A stretch of DNA of 64,000 nt from Ochrobactrum sp. Marseille-Q0166 (lineage in GTDB: Bacteria; Pseudomonadota; Alphaproteobacteria; Rhizobiales; Rhizobiaceae), in NCBI RefSeq assembly GCF_014397025.1, contig NZ_JACJUO010000002.1, forward strand, positions 372,001 through 436,000, read 5' to 3'. The stretch's first letter is position 1; the number at the start of each line of letters is the position of its first letter. The notes under the pieces are model-generated. The model saw nothing but the letters and a program-made list of their open reading frames with translations, had not been told where the DNA came from and searched no databases. A program made the translations under genes and the position numbers. Below, one piece after another: positions 1-7,904 of this stretch.

Positions 1-888
1 GTTTAGGGAGATTCAATATCCCACCACCCGATACACTTAATCGTCAACGTCTTCAATTGTTGACATCCGCTGACTGCCCTCTTTTTTCATCAGAGTACTT
101 CAGAAGATTTGAATTTTCCGCGCTTTTCGGGATTTATACTTCTGATTTCCACAACAAGGCGATCCTCGTTATACAAACTACATCATATCACTACTAATCT
201 TTTATATTGTTCTAATGCTTCTACTATGTCGACAAGTCATGAATGCAAAAAATATTGGTAAATAGCTAGGAAAATAGACTTACCCGGAGTTTATTAGGTG
301 GATGCGACTGATCTCGATCTCTTTTTTGGCCCAGTCAATATTTTTCCCGTATCGAATCTAGGACCTGTATCTGCATAAATAGCACATTTTGCCATAATAA
401 TCACTAATGCGCTTAAGTCGATGACTGAAAAGTTAATTGATACTAGTAACAATAGGTTCGTAACGGCCACTCGCGTTTTGGCCCTCGCAATAGTAATAAC
501 TGCCTGCCGAGACAGACCCAAGGGGATGCCGACATCACTGCAGCAATCTTCGCCCAAATTGGCGTGACTAATGCGATGCCATACTCCAATTAGGCCCCTT
601 AAAATCAGCTAGCCACTGGCGATGGCTGTCACGCTTATTCTCATCTGTTAAGAGAAACTCCGTTATGCGCATTCTCTAACTCTCAATGACAGAACACAAA
701 ATTAAACAGAATGTGGAGAAAACTACACCGACTACAAATAAAACCAACAATTTTGTTAGAAATCAATATTTCTAAAATAAGATAAATTATAATATAGTTT
801 GATATATCAAATCAAAATATTATTCATGGCGCTACAATAACCAAAAGCAACTATTTATTCTAAATGAACATTATAATATCAAAAAATT
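1..888. other. AT-rich stretch with no convincing gene
   Basis: No recognisable coding region, RNA or mobile element was found here. A single 87-codon open frame on the minus strand (294-557) has a hydrophobic middle but no family resemblance, no clear ribosome-binding site and odd composition, so it is not called as a gene. The segment just downstream of the RgpF-like gene (about 700-888) is extremely AT-rich and contains a perfect 14-bp palindrome TTTGATATATCAAA at 798-811. The stretch could be decayed island DNA, but nothing in it proves that. Confidence 0.5.
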
Positions 889-3096
889 CTAGTATATTAT
901 CTCAAAAACTCTTTTGCTATCGAATGTACTGGCGTCTGTTTTTACATCACTGATAAGCGTCTTTATCGATGTAAACTGACCTATCATATTTTTTTCAGCA
1001 TAATTTACCTCATTCTGAAGAGCCTCGACAATCAATTCAGGCGTGGGCAATTCGATACTCGTAATGTATTCGCTACGCTCACAGAGGTCTTTACTCTCGT
1101 ACTTATTCGTTATGGTGCGAATTCCCGCATAGGCCATTTCTAATGGAGGGTAACTTGGGTGGGGAGAAACCATAAGCGAGATGCCAACGGATGCCTTGCT
1201 CAGCAAACCAGCATATTCCTCAAGTGGCATCTTACCTGTTATGACGCAATTTGGGATAGATTTTACAAGATTAGAGTCAAAGCTTTCACCGATACAGAAA
1301 ATTTTCCAATCATTCGCTTGAATCGGATTCCTCCTTGCCCATAGAGATAAAGCATCAATCCCAGCTTCAAAGCAATTCCTGAGAGCTGAAGGCCGCGAAT
1401 AAAACAAAATTATCTTCTCCCGACGAAAATCTGAGAGCATAGAATCCACTTTGTTATTGGGCTTGTAGCGGATTACCATTTTTGAAGGAAAATGATATTT
1501 TCTTTCCAAGTAATTTACGAGTTCTTCTGAATTTATTATGGCGACGGTATCTTCTCCACGCATATAGGTTGACTCTGCAAGAGCATAACGGGTCGACCAT
1601 CCATAGAATCCTGGCTCGAAATCCTGTATAAGGTAAACAATTTTCGGCGCATAACCAAAGAAATACTTTTGTAAATCATGCAACTGGTAGGAATTCCGAG
1701 CTGTCCACCAAGCAGTGGCAATAAAAATGTCATTTGGTCGAACATCCAAATACTGATCATTTCTATCTGTCGCATCGACTATAACGTAGGGAGCAGCTCG
1801 CTCATCTCCAAGTTTTTGCACTTCATATCCTCTTAATGCTTCTGGAACATCGCTGACCAGCGCTTCAGATACAATAATCCGAACATCAATATCCTGGCCT
1901 GCTGACGCGACCATCTCAGCAAAGATTTTAAGTGCTGTATCTATACCTCCGAATATCGCCGCCGGATGAACAGTGTGCAGCATCAGATTCAGCCTGCGCT
2001 TTTCCTCGTACTGTGGAGCAGCGAGGATACGTAAAGTCTCACCGATTGAAGAGGAGATCAATCCAACAGGTGCGCGCTCCGAACCCAGCAATGGTACAAA
2101 TCTCATCTCCTCTGGATCAGGAGCACCCTGATAATGCGGACGGAGTGTAACGCGAGCCCAAGCGTGTCCTGTGCACTCCGCGATAAGCAACAATGCTCTT
2201 TCTATGGCGTGTGCAAGAGTACCATCGATTTGTCCTTCCTCATCAGGAAAGTCTTCAAATTCTAATTGCATATCCAGGATAGGCCGAATAGCTTTAGATC
2301 TTCCCCAAAACATAGATCCAGATGGAAATTCAAGTGTGGTCTTAACGTCTAGAACTAGACCTAACTTACTCATTAAACTACTTACTATCGGAAAGTCGTA
2401 CCCCCAATTAATATCTTTTTTCACTTCATGAAAATGTTCTGGGTAGACAATGCCTATATTTCTCTTCGAGAGTAAAAATAAATTAGATGCTGCAATCTCT
2501 CGGCTTCCAACTAGATTCTCGAAAAGATATTTTCTCCACCTCGAACCCAATCCATGAGCGTGCAGAGATTTCTTTGAATGCAAATGAAGAAATGCTTCAT
2601 ACCGCGCATATACTTCGCGGTGTGCAATATATTTTGGGGCAACATCTCGGCCACGATTCGGAGTTACACGAACTTCAAGCTCTATTACATCTATTCCCGA
2701 CTCTAAGAATTTTCTCTCGATCTCCGCCTTTTTAGCATCGGTATCGGTCGTAACAAACAGACCAAATGGGACAGGAATGTTAGCTATATACTGAATTATT
2801 TCAGAAGTTAAATCGGGATAGTAGATATGCGCGATGACAGCGACTCTATCAAATTTTACATCTAACTTTTCGTTATCTATCGGTATGCAAACCGAAGGAT
2901 TTATATCATCCGACAATATTCTTGCCGACAAAACTCCATTTTCATTTATATATGCAGGAGAATTTAAAGAATTACGTTCAAAAATAGAGAATTTGTTTAG
3001 ATTAAGCTTGTACTTAATAAACTTTGCACTATGCAAAATCAAAGAATACACGCCACGTTTTTTTATTATACTGTAAGCACGCAGAGCATAGTACAT
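889..3096 (-). CDS. Rhamnan-synthesis protein F / GT4-like glycosyltransferase fusion
   Basis: A 735-residue cytoplasmic protein with two parts. Residues about 80-345 resemble RgpF (rhamnan synthesis protein F): an AHIYYPDL start, an NRGRDVAPK motif and HLHSKKSLH, as in enzymes building rhamnose-containing polysaccharides. Residues about 365-715 resemble the WsaF-type retaining rhamnosyltransferase fold (FGGIDTALKIF, QDFEPGFYGWS, LFYSRPSALRNCFEAG, ISLMVSPHPSYPPLEMA). It probably adds a rhamnose or related sugar to an O-antigen or capsule chain; donor and acceptor are inferred. The ATG at 3096 has a GGAT-type ribosome-binding site. The gene stands alone and is much more AT-rich than the genes after 4300, which suggests horizontal acquisition. 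Confidence 0.8.
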   Translation of the reverse strand: MYYALRAYSIIKKRGVYSLILHSAKFIKYKLNLNKFSIFERNSLNSPAYINENGVLSARILSDDINPSVCIPIDNEKLDVKFDRVAVIAHIYYPDLTSEIIQYIANIPVPFGLFVTTDTDAKKAEIERKFLESGIDVIELEVRVTPNRGRDVAPKYIAHREVYARYEAFLHLHSKKSLHAHGLGSRWRKYLFENLVGSREIAASNLFLLSKRNIGIVYPEHFHEVKKDINWGYDFPIVSSLMSKLGLVLDVKTTLEFPSGSMFWGRSKAIRPILDMQLEFEDFPDEEGQIDGTLAHAIERALLLIAECTGHAWARVTLRPHYQGAPDPEEMRFVPLLGSERAPVGLISSSIGETLRILAAPQYEEKRRLNLMLHTVHPAAIFGGIDTALKIFAEMVASAGQDIDVRIIVSEALVSDVPEALRGYEVQKLGDERAAPYVIVDATDRNDQYLDVRPNDIFIATAWWTARNSYQLHDLQKYFFGYAPKIVYLIQDFEPGFYGWSTRYALAESTYMRGEDTVAIINSEELVNYLERKYHFPSKMVIRYKPNNKVDSMLSDFRREKIILFYSRPSALRNCFEAGIDALSLWARRNPIQANDWKIFCIGESFDSNLVKSIPNCVITGKMPLEEYAGLLSKASVGISLMVSPHPSYPPLEMAYAGIRTITNKYESKDLCERSEYITSIELPTPELIVEALQNEVNYAEKNMIGQFTSIKTLISDVKTDASTFDSKRVFEIIY

Positions 3097-3274
3097 GGAT
3101 TCATCCTAGATGCAACTTTTACACAAGTATGGTTCGAAACCTAGATATCAAGAACGCACATGAAAACACATGTTTACGGCTTAATTCACCATAAGGAATC
3201 ATCAGAAAACCAATAATATTTTTAATTATAAATGATCTAGCTTCAGATTGAAAATCCAACTGACTAGCGCACAG

Positions 3275-3665
3275 TCAATCATGGACTAATTGAGGCCCAC
3301 TTGGAGTTTGGACCACGGATAAATATAGTTTACGCGCTGAAGGCTGCGGGGATGCCGATGAGCCATTTATGCATGAACTCGGCATCTGATTGTCAAGGCC
3401 GTTTTATGATCGGAATTTACTATAATTTCCGTACCAGTCCTCCATCTTAATTCGTGGATCGCCATAGTTCATAAATCAATCGGCGTTAAAATATTCGGCT
3501 CGGAACTTGTCCTTTAAGCTCTCGATATGCTGTCGGCTTGTTAACTCGAGAGAAGTCGGACGACCACTACTGCAAGTCAACAAGACTAAGTTATGAGAGA
3601 TAAATCGTTACCATAATCCAAACGAATAATACTGGGATAACCGACATGACGACATATCGGTTGCA
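3275..3665 (-). pseudogene. Decayed IS3-family transposase (OrfB C-terminal remnant)
   Basis: Read on the minus strand, one frame gives HIESLKDKFRAEYFNAD, a stop, FMNYGDPRIKMEDWYGNYS, KFRS, a stop, then NGLDNQMPSS. This lines up with the end of IS3-family OrfB integrases (FIESFNGKFR..., KMEDWRRDYNEVRPHSA). Further upstream, YPSIIRLDYGND matches the motif around the second catalytic Asp, and NKPTA in a shifted frame matches GKPTDN. Internal stops (one where Trp is expected) and at least one frameshift show it is dead. Only the C-terminal third is visible, and I could not find terminal inverted repeats. It marks past insertion activity beside the tRNA. Confidence 0.8.
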
Positions 3666-4043
3666 GGGTCTATACGTCATCTTCACTAAGTGAGCGATGC
3701 AGCATCAACTGCTAGCGAAAAGCATGAGAACGTGGTCAAAAACATCAGAATATGGATTTCGTCCAATAGCCAATCGACCTTCCATATCCGGCCGGGTTTA
3801 AACGAGACTAACCTACGCTTTTGAAAAACTCGATGTTTGCATTGAACCGTCTTTTCCCCCGATAACGAATCATAGTTGGAAATTTCAATTCTGAATGGCT
3901 TAATTTAACCAAAGCACATCACCATATGATAGCTCATACCAAACAGACGACGGCATATTGCTGCTATTTGACCCGCCAATCCATGAAAATAATATTTTTA
4001 ATTTTAGTCCAAACATACGGATTTACTAGGTAAGAAAATATTG
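3666..4043. other. AT-rich gap between IS remnant and tRNA
   Basis: No gene, RNA or clear signal is recognised. The first part may be further degraded transposase. No second copy of the tRNA-Gln 3' end, which would mark an integration site, was seen here or elsewhere in 1-4043. Confidence 0.4.
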
Positions 4044-4118
4044 TGGCTGGGGCGCCTGGATTCGAACCAGGGAATGCCGGTACCAAAAACCGGTGCCTTA
4101 CCGCTTGGCTACGCCCCA
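4044..4118 (-). tRNA. tRNA-Gln (anticodon UUG)
   Basis: The minus strand folds as a complete cloverleaf: acceptor arms TGGGGCG/CGCCCCA, an anticodon stem CCGGT/ACCGG closing the loop TTTTGGT (anticodon TTG), a T-arm CCTGG-TTCGAAT-CCAGG, and an encoded CCA 3' end at 4044. It is 75 nt long. Its 3' end faces the AT-rich 1-4043 segment, which is the orientation expected if that segment were integrated at the tRNA. Confidence 0.97.
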
Positions 4119-4331
4119 ACAAAAATCAGATCAGAGTGATCGATAGCGCGGGCTTATAACCTCTCTCCGTACGGAGCGCAATCGTCTATTACAAATTCTG
4201 TTAAGCTTTACACACCTGGGGATAACTCTACGTAAAGGCGTTAAAGACATAACGCTGTCAAACCCATAATGCTTTGCGTTCTCTATCAAAACTGATATTT
4301 GATATAAACAGTATTTTTCTCGGTTGTCGCA

Positions 4332-5339
4332 ATGTTCCTGCTGCTCGTTTCATTTCTTGCAAGCGCCATTCTTTGCGGCGTTGGTCTTTATATCCTTGCA
4401 AATCTTTTACCCAAGAGCTTTCTTGCAGCGGGCTTCAATGCGCGTTCAAACCACAGCATAGCGGCGCGGCAAATCGGGGGTCTCGCGGTCATCCCCGGAA
4501 TATTGACTTCTCTCTTGATGTTCGGAACCGATCTCGGGTTAACTATTGAACTTGTTTTGTGCCTCTCTGGCGCATCTTTATTGCTCTGGGTAGTCGGCGC
4601 ACTTGATGACCGGTTCGACCTTTCCGTTTCGATACGGTTTGGATCTCAACTCCTTGCAGCTGGCCTCGTCATCTACGGATTAGGCCCGGACTTTCGGCTT
4701 CTGGCAGAGATTTTTCCACATTGGTTGGAAATTACTTTTATGGTCATTACACTTGTTGCTGCTATCAATATAACCAATTTCATGGATGGTCTGGACTGGA
4801 TGACATGCGTCGGGATCGGCATCCCGATGGCAGGATTAGCATTACTGACCATATTTCAGCTCAGTGGCCTGGACAGCGGTACACTAGGAGCAATTATCGC
4901 AGGCGCTCTTTGCGGCTTCGCAATCTTTAACCGCCCTCCTGCCAATATTTTTCTGGGAGACTCCGGCAGCTTCCCGCTCGGCTTGATAACAGGTACCGCG
5001 CTTCTTCTGCTGGCAAAAGGAACCCATATCTCTGTCGCGCTTATTCTGCCGCTATATTATATTTTAGACACGGTAACGACGATGGTTTTACGTGCAGCGC
5101 ATGGTGAAAACATTCTCAAAGCACATTCTAAACACGCCTACCAGCTTGCCAAACGATCTGGATGGAGCGTAACCAAAATCGTGGGGCATGTAGCAGTCAT
5201 GAATTTAATTTTGATTGCATGCGCTACGGCAATCCTAGAGTTTAATCATATGCTCTCACAAATGATATTTCTGCTTGTAGCATTCGTGTTAGTATTATTA
5301 CTTTTGTTAGATTTTCGTGGTCATTTTAGGAAGCTATGA
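4332..5339 (+). CDS. wbkF: Undecaprenyl-phosphate sugar-1-phosphate transferase (WbkF/WecA family)
   Basis: A 335-residue polytopic membrane protein of the MraY/WecA/WbpL family. These enzymes move a HexNAc-1-phosphate from a UDP-sugar to undecaprenyl phosphate at the inner membrane and so start O-polysaccharide assembly. Visible family motifs are the VVGALDDRFDL loop, NITNFMDGLDWM and IFLGDSGSFPLG (the Asp-rich and magnesium-binding loops), with about ten hydrophobic segments. Its 3' end overlaps the convergent wbkD gene by 14 bp, and the pairing of these two genes matches the Brucella wbk O-antigen locus, hence the symbol. The ATG lacks a strong Shine-Dalgarno, so the start is reasonable but not certain. 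Confidence 0.87.
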   Translation: MFLLLVSFLASAILCGVGLYILANLLPKSFLAAGFNARSNHSIAARQIGGLAVIPGILTSLLMFGTDLGLTIELVLCLSGASLLLWVVGALDDRFDLSVSIRFGSQLLAAGLVIYGLGPDFRLLAEIFPHWLEITFMVITLVAAINITNFMDGLDWMTCVGIGIPMAGLALLTIFQLSGLDSGTLGAIIAGALCGFAIFNRPPANIFLGDSGSFPLGLITGTALLLLAKGTHISVALILPLYYILDTVTTMVLRAAHGENILKAHSKHAYQLAKRSGWSVTKIVGHVAVMNLILIACATAILEFNHMLSQMIFLLVAFVLVLLLLLDFRGHFRKL

Positions 5340-7224
5340 CACTAAATAAAATTTTGCGTACAGCACTTACATCTTCAGTCGCCATAGCTGATCGCAATGC
5401 ATCTAAGCTCGCCGGAACATCCACATCGCCCTTATTGCCTTTAGGCGCCCGCATTATTTTGGGATGGCGCGTGCTTTGTGCATGAGAAGGATCATAGAAG
5501 AGCTCTTCAAACATTTTCTCGCCTGCACGAACACCCGTCACTTCGATCGCGATATCACCGTCTGGAGTTTCCGGGTTGCGGACAGTTAACCCGGCGAGCA
5601 TAATCATATTTTCAGCCAGATCCCGAACCTTAACGGGTTCACCCATTTCAAGAAGCACGGTATCACCAGTTTGCGCAATTCCGCCCGACTGCACGATAAG
5701 TTCCGCAGCTTCCTTGATCGACATAAAATATCGCGTCATATCTTCATGCGTTAATGTTACCGGCCCTCCCTGAGCAATTTGCTCACGGAAAAGAGGAACT
5801 ACAGAACCATTCGAACCTAAAACATTTCCAAATCGAACTGAGTAGAAAAGCTTTGACTGACCGGCAGTTTCAGCCAGCAAACCGTGGTAATAAACAATCA
5901 GCTCTGCCCAGCGTTTTGTAGCTCCCATCACATTGGTTGGCCGCACAGCTTTATCTGACGAGATCAGAACCATACGCTTCACATTCGTCGCCAAAGATGC
6001 AGCCGCAACATTCACGGTGCCAAAAACATTATTATGGATACCGACCAATGGGTTCTGTTCAACGAGCGGAACGTGCTTGTAAGCTGCGCAATGATAGACC
6101 GTGTCTACATTGTGCGCGCGAATAGCTTTTTCAACGCACTTTCGATCCGTCACGGACCCAAGAACAGGAATGACAGGGCAACTTGCAACTTGGCGTAACT
6201 GGCGCTCTATCTGATAAAGTGCAAATTCACTGCACTCAAAGAGAACGATACAAGCAGGATTCCATTGCGCAATCGTTTGGCACAAATGACTTCCGATAGA
6301 GCCTCCTGCACCAGTAATCATGATACTTCGGCCTTCTACCACTTCACGCAGCAGATCGACGTCAGGTGGAACCGGAGAGCGCCCAAGAAGGTCATCGATC
6401 TCTATATTGCGAAGCGCACTGACGAGATATTTTCCTGCCGTTAAATCGGCAATAGGCGGAAGAATACGTGTACTGACCGGAAGTCGCCCAAGAAGACGAG
6501 CCAAGGTTTGCCGTTGTTTCTGATCAAGGCCCGGTTCGGATATAACGACTTGCTTAACCCCAAAATTTTCAATCAGCGCCGGAATATTGTCAATGCCATA
6601 CACCCGTAAACCAACGATATCCATTCCGTTGAGTTCGCCCGCGGGATCGATAAAGCCTATGACCTGCGTATCGCTGTGGCTTCTCAAAGCGGCCGCAAGT
6701 TGTCTCCCAGGTTCACCAACTCCGATAATCAGTGCGGTACTGGAATATGCTTTCGCCATCTCGGCGCTGCGCAAAAGCCATTTCGCGCCAAACCTGCTTG
6801 CAGAAATAAGGACGGTACTCAACAACCAATATAAAAGCGGAACCGAACGAGGCAAACCAGCTCCGCCATAAGATTCCATAAGAAAAACCAGCGCCACCCA
6901 GAAAAGTGCTGCAATTGCCGTGGCCTGAAAGATTGGCCAGATCGCACGTTCAGCCAAATAACGAATGATCGCACGATAGAGACCAAATCGAATAAAAACA
7001 GGAACAGCCAATACCGGCGCTATGGCGATCAGAAAAATTTGGGTTGGCGTTGGTATAAACACAAAACCCAAGCGCATAACAAAGGCCAGATAAGCGCTGA
7101 GTAATAGCAACAAACAATCGCTCACGAGCAAGATTATCTGCTTACCAAAGCGCGGCAATAATGCCAGTTTTTGCCAAGGCGACCTAAAACTCATACGAAT
7201 ATACCTAGCCCTCTCAAGGCGCAT
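5326..7224 (-). CDS. wbkD: Membrane nucleotide-sugar 4,6-dehydratase (WbkD/WbpM/FlaA1 family)
   Basis: A 632-residue protein with four N-terminal membrane segments (about 20-130), a CoA-binding-like Rossmann domain (about 140-270), and a C-terminal short-chain dehydrogenase domain with the NAD(P) motif ITGAGGSIGS. The catalytic region reads SSDKAVRPTNVMGATKR: Met replaces the usual Tyr of YxxxK, the S-M-K arrangement known from WbpM-type UDP-GlcNAc C6-dehydratases. It should supply the 4-keto-6-deoxy sugar (a QuiNAc or perosamine-type precursor) used with WbkF. An alternative start is the ATG at 7194 (MSFRSPWQ). The convergent gene pair and sequence support the symbol. Confidence 0.87.
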   Translation of the reverse strand: MRLERARYIRMSFRSPWQKLALLPRFGKQIILLVSDCLLLLLSAYLAFVMRLGFVFIPTPTQIFLIAIAPVLAVPVFIRFGLYRAIIRYLAERAIWPIFQATAIAALFWVALVFLMESYGGAGLPRSVPLLYWLLSTVLISASRFGAKWLLRSAEMAKAYSSTALIIGVGEPGRQLAAALRSHSDTQVIGFIDPAGELNGMDIVGLRVYGIDNIPALIENFGVKQVVISEPGLDQKQRQTLARLLGRLPVSTRILPPIADLTAGKYLVSALRNIEIDDLLGRSPVPPDVDLLREVVEGRSIMITGAGGSIGSHLCQTIAQWNPACIVLFECSEFALYQIERQLRQVASCPVIPVLGSVTDRKCVEKAIRAHNVDTVYHCAAYKHVPLVEQNPLVGIHNNVFGTVNVAAASLATNVKRMVLISSDKAVRPTNVMGATKRWAELIVYYHGLLAETAGQSKLFYSVRFGNVLGSNGSVVPLFREQIAQGGPVTLTHEDMTRYFMSIKEAAELIVQSGGIAQTGDTVLLEMGEPVKVRDLAENMIMLAGLTVRNPETPDGDIAIEVTGVRAGEKMFEELFYDPSHAQSTRHPKIMRAPKGNKGDVDVPASLDALRSAMATEDVSAVRKILFSVIAS

Positions 7225-7534
7225 ATCCCAAAAATCAGTTATGAAAATTGGGCTGCATTAAACTTTTTTATCGCGATATCAAACGGCTAATAACAACACC
7301 CAAACATAAAACGCTTTCAATAGCTGCACCGATATCATGAGTCTTTGAGCGGGACTACATCAATTGAAATTTCAGGCACTTACAAACATTATGTCGCACC
7401 TCTTTATTGTAATATTTAATTAAATTGATCTTTTATCAATTGCTATTGCGCTTTTCTTCGAGCTTATCATTTTCAAAGGATGGAACTAGCCATCTCCAGC
7501 TATTATAAAGATATAAACATTTCTTTATGCCACA
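7225..7534. other. Intergenic region between wbkD and the metE leader
   Basis: This non-coding stretch must hold the wbkD promoter (minus strand) and the upstream part of the metE promoter. It is AT-rich, and no defined operator could be assigned. Confidence 0.5.
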
Positions 7535-7568
7535 TTGACAATTGATGATGCTTCATTCAGACTGAATT
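7535..7568 (+). promoter_or_regulatory. Candidate metE promoter
   Basis: A consensus -35 hexamer TTGACA lies at 7535-7540, and a start site near 7570 would fit the beginning of the riboswitch. The -10 region at the right spacing (around 7558-7563) is poor, so the call rests on the -35 box and position only. Confidence 0.35.
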
Positions 7569-7572
7569 GCGT

Positions 7573-7800
7573 TATGGTTCTTTCGTCAGACTCTCGACGG
7601 AAGCTAAGAGGGAAACCGGTGCGCTAAAAACAATACCGGTGCTGCCCCCGCAACTGTAAGCGGCGAGCCCTGATCCATCATGCCACTGGAATGAAAGTTC
7701 CGGGAAGGCGGATCAGAGCGCATCCCGAAAACTGTAAAAGGTCTTCGGATAAAGATGCGCTCCAAGGCGCTGACCCGCGAGCCAGGAGACCTGCCATGAC
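7573..7800 (+). promoter_or_regulatory. Cobalamin (B12) riboswitch
   Basis: The leader carries the conserved cobalamin-aptamer segments in order: AAGCTAAGAGGGAAACCGGTG, then GCTGCCCCCGCAACTGTAAG, and the B12 box GAGCCAGGAGACCTGCC at 7779-7795. It precedes metE, the B12-independent methionine synthase, so adenosylcobalamin binding is expected to switch metE off and favour the B12-dependent MetH (not in this window). Between the core segments the variable arm has been filled by a palindromic repeat. The exact 5' edge is approximate. Confidence 0.95.
7716..7762. repeat. Palindromic intergenic repeat (copy 1), inside riboswitch arm
   Basis: GAGCGCATC...GATGCGCTC flanks an inner CCGAAAA/TCTTCGG inverted pair with short spacers. 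It has the same design as copies at 23287 and 35177 (outer GCGCATC or GCATGATC arms, inner CCGAAAA/TTTTCGG). It extends the peripheral stem of the cobalamin riboswitch without touching its conserved core. Confidence 0.8.
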
Positions 7801-7904
7801 AGATAACGTCAACGGGCGGGGTGTCCCGGAATGTCGCAAAGCGGGCGTTCAGCCTATGCTCTTTTGCGTCTCCAACCCCGCCGCCTATATCGGGGTCTAT
7901 AGAT
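7801..7904 (+). promoter_or_regulatory. Probable riboswitch expression platform and metE leader
   Basis: Two mutually exclusive helices can form. ACCCCGCC (7875-7882) is the exact complement of GGCGGGGT (7815-7822). Its first six bases ACCCCG can instead pair with CGGGGT (7891-7896), which lies in the ribosome-binding position before the metE ATG. This is the layout of a translational switch; which helix forms with B12 bound is inferred, not shown. Confidence 0.45.

Noticed and set aside
294..557. 87-codon minus-strand open frame in the AT-rich segment
   Set aside because: No family resemblance, no ribosome site, unusual composition; most likely a chance frame in decayed DNA.
798..811. Palindrome TTTGATATATCAAA resembling the MarR box
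   Set aside because: It has a different centre and lies downstream of the RgpF gene, not in a promoter I can assign; treated as a chance AT palindrome.
7821..7904. 28-codon upstream extension of metE
   Set aside because: It overlaps the riboswitch expression platform and is absent from the normal MetE N-terminus.
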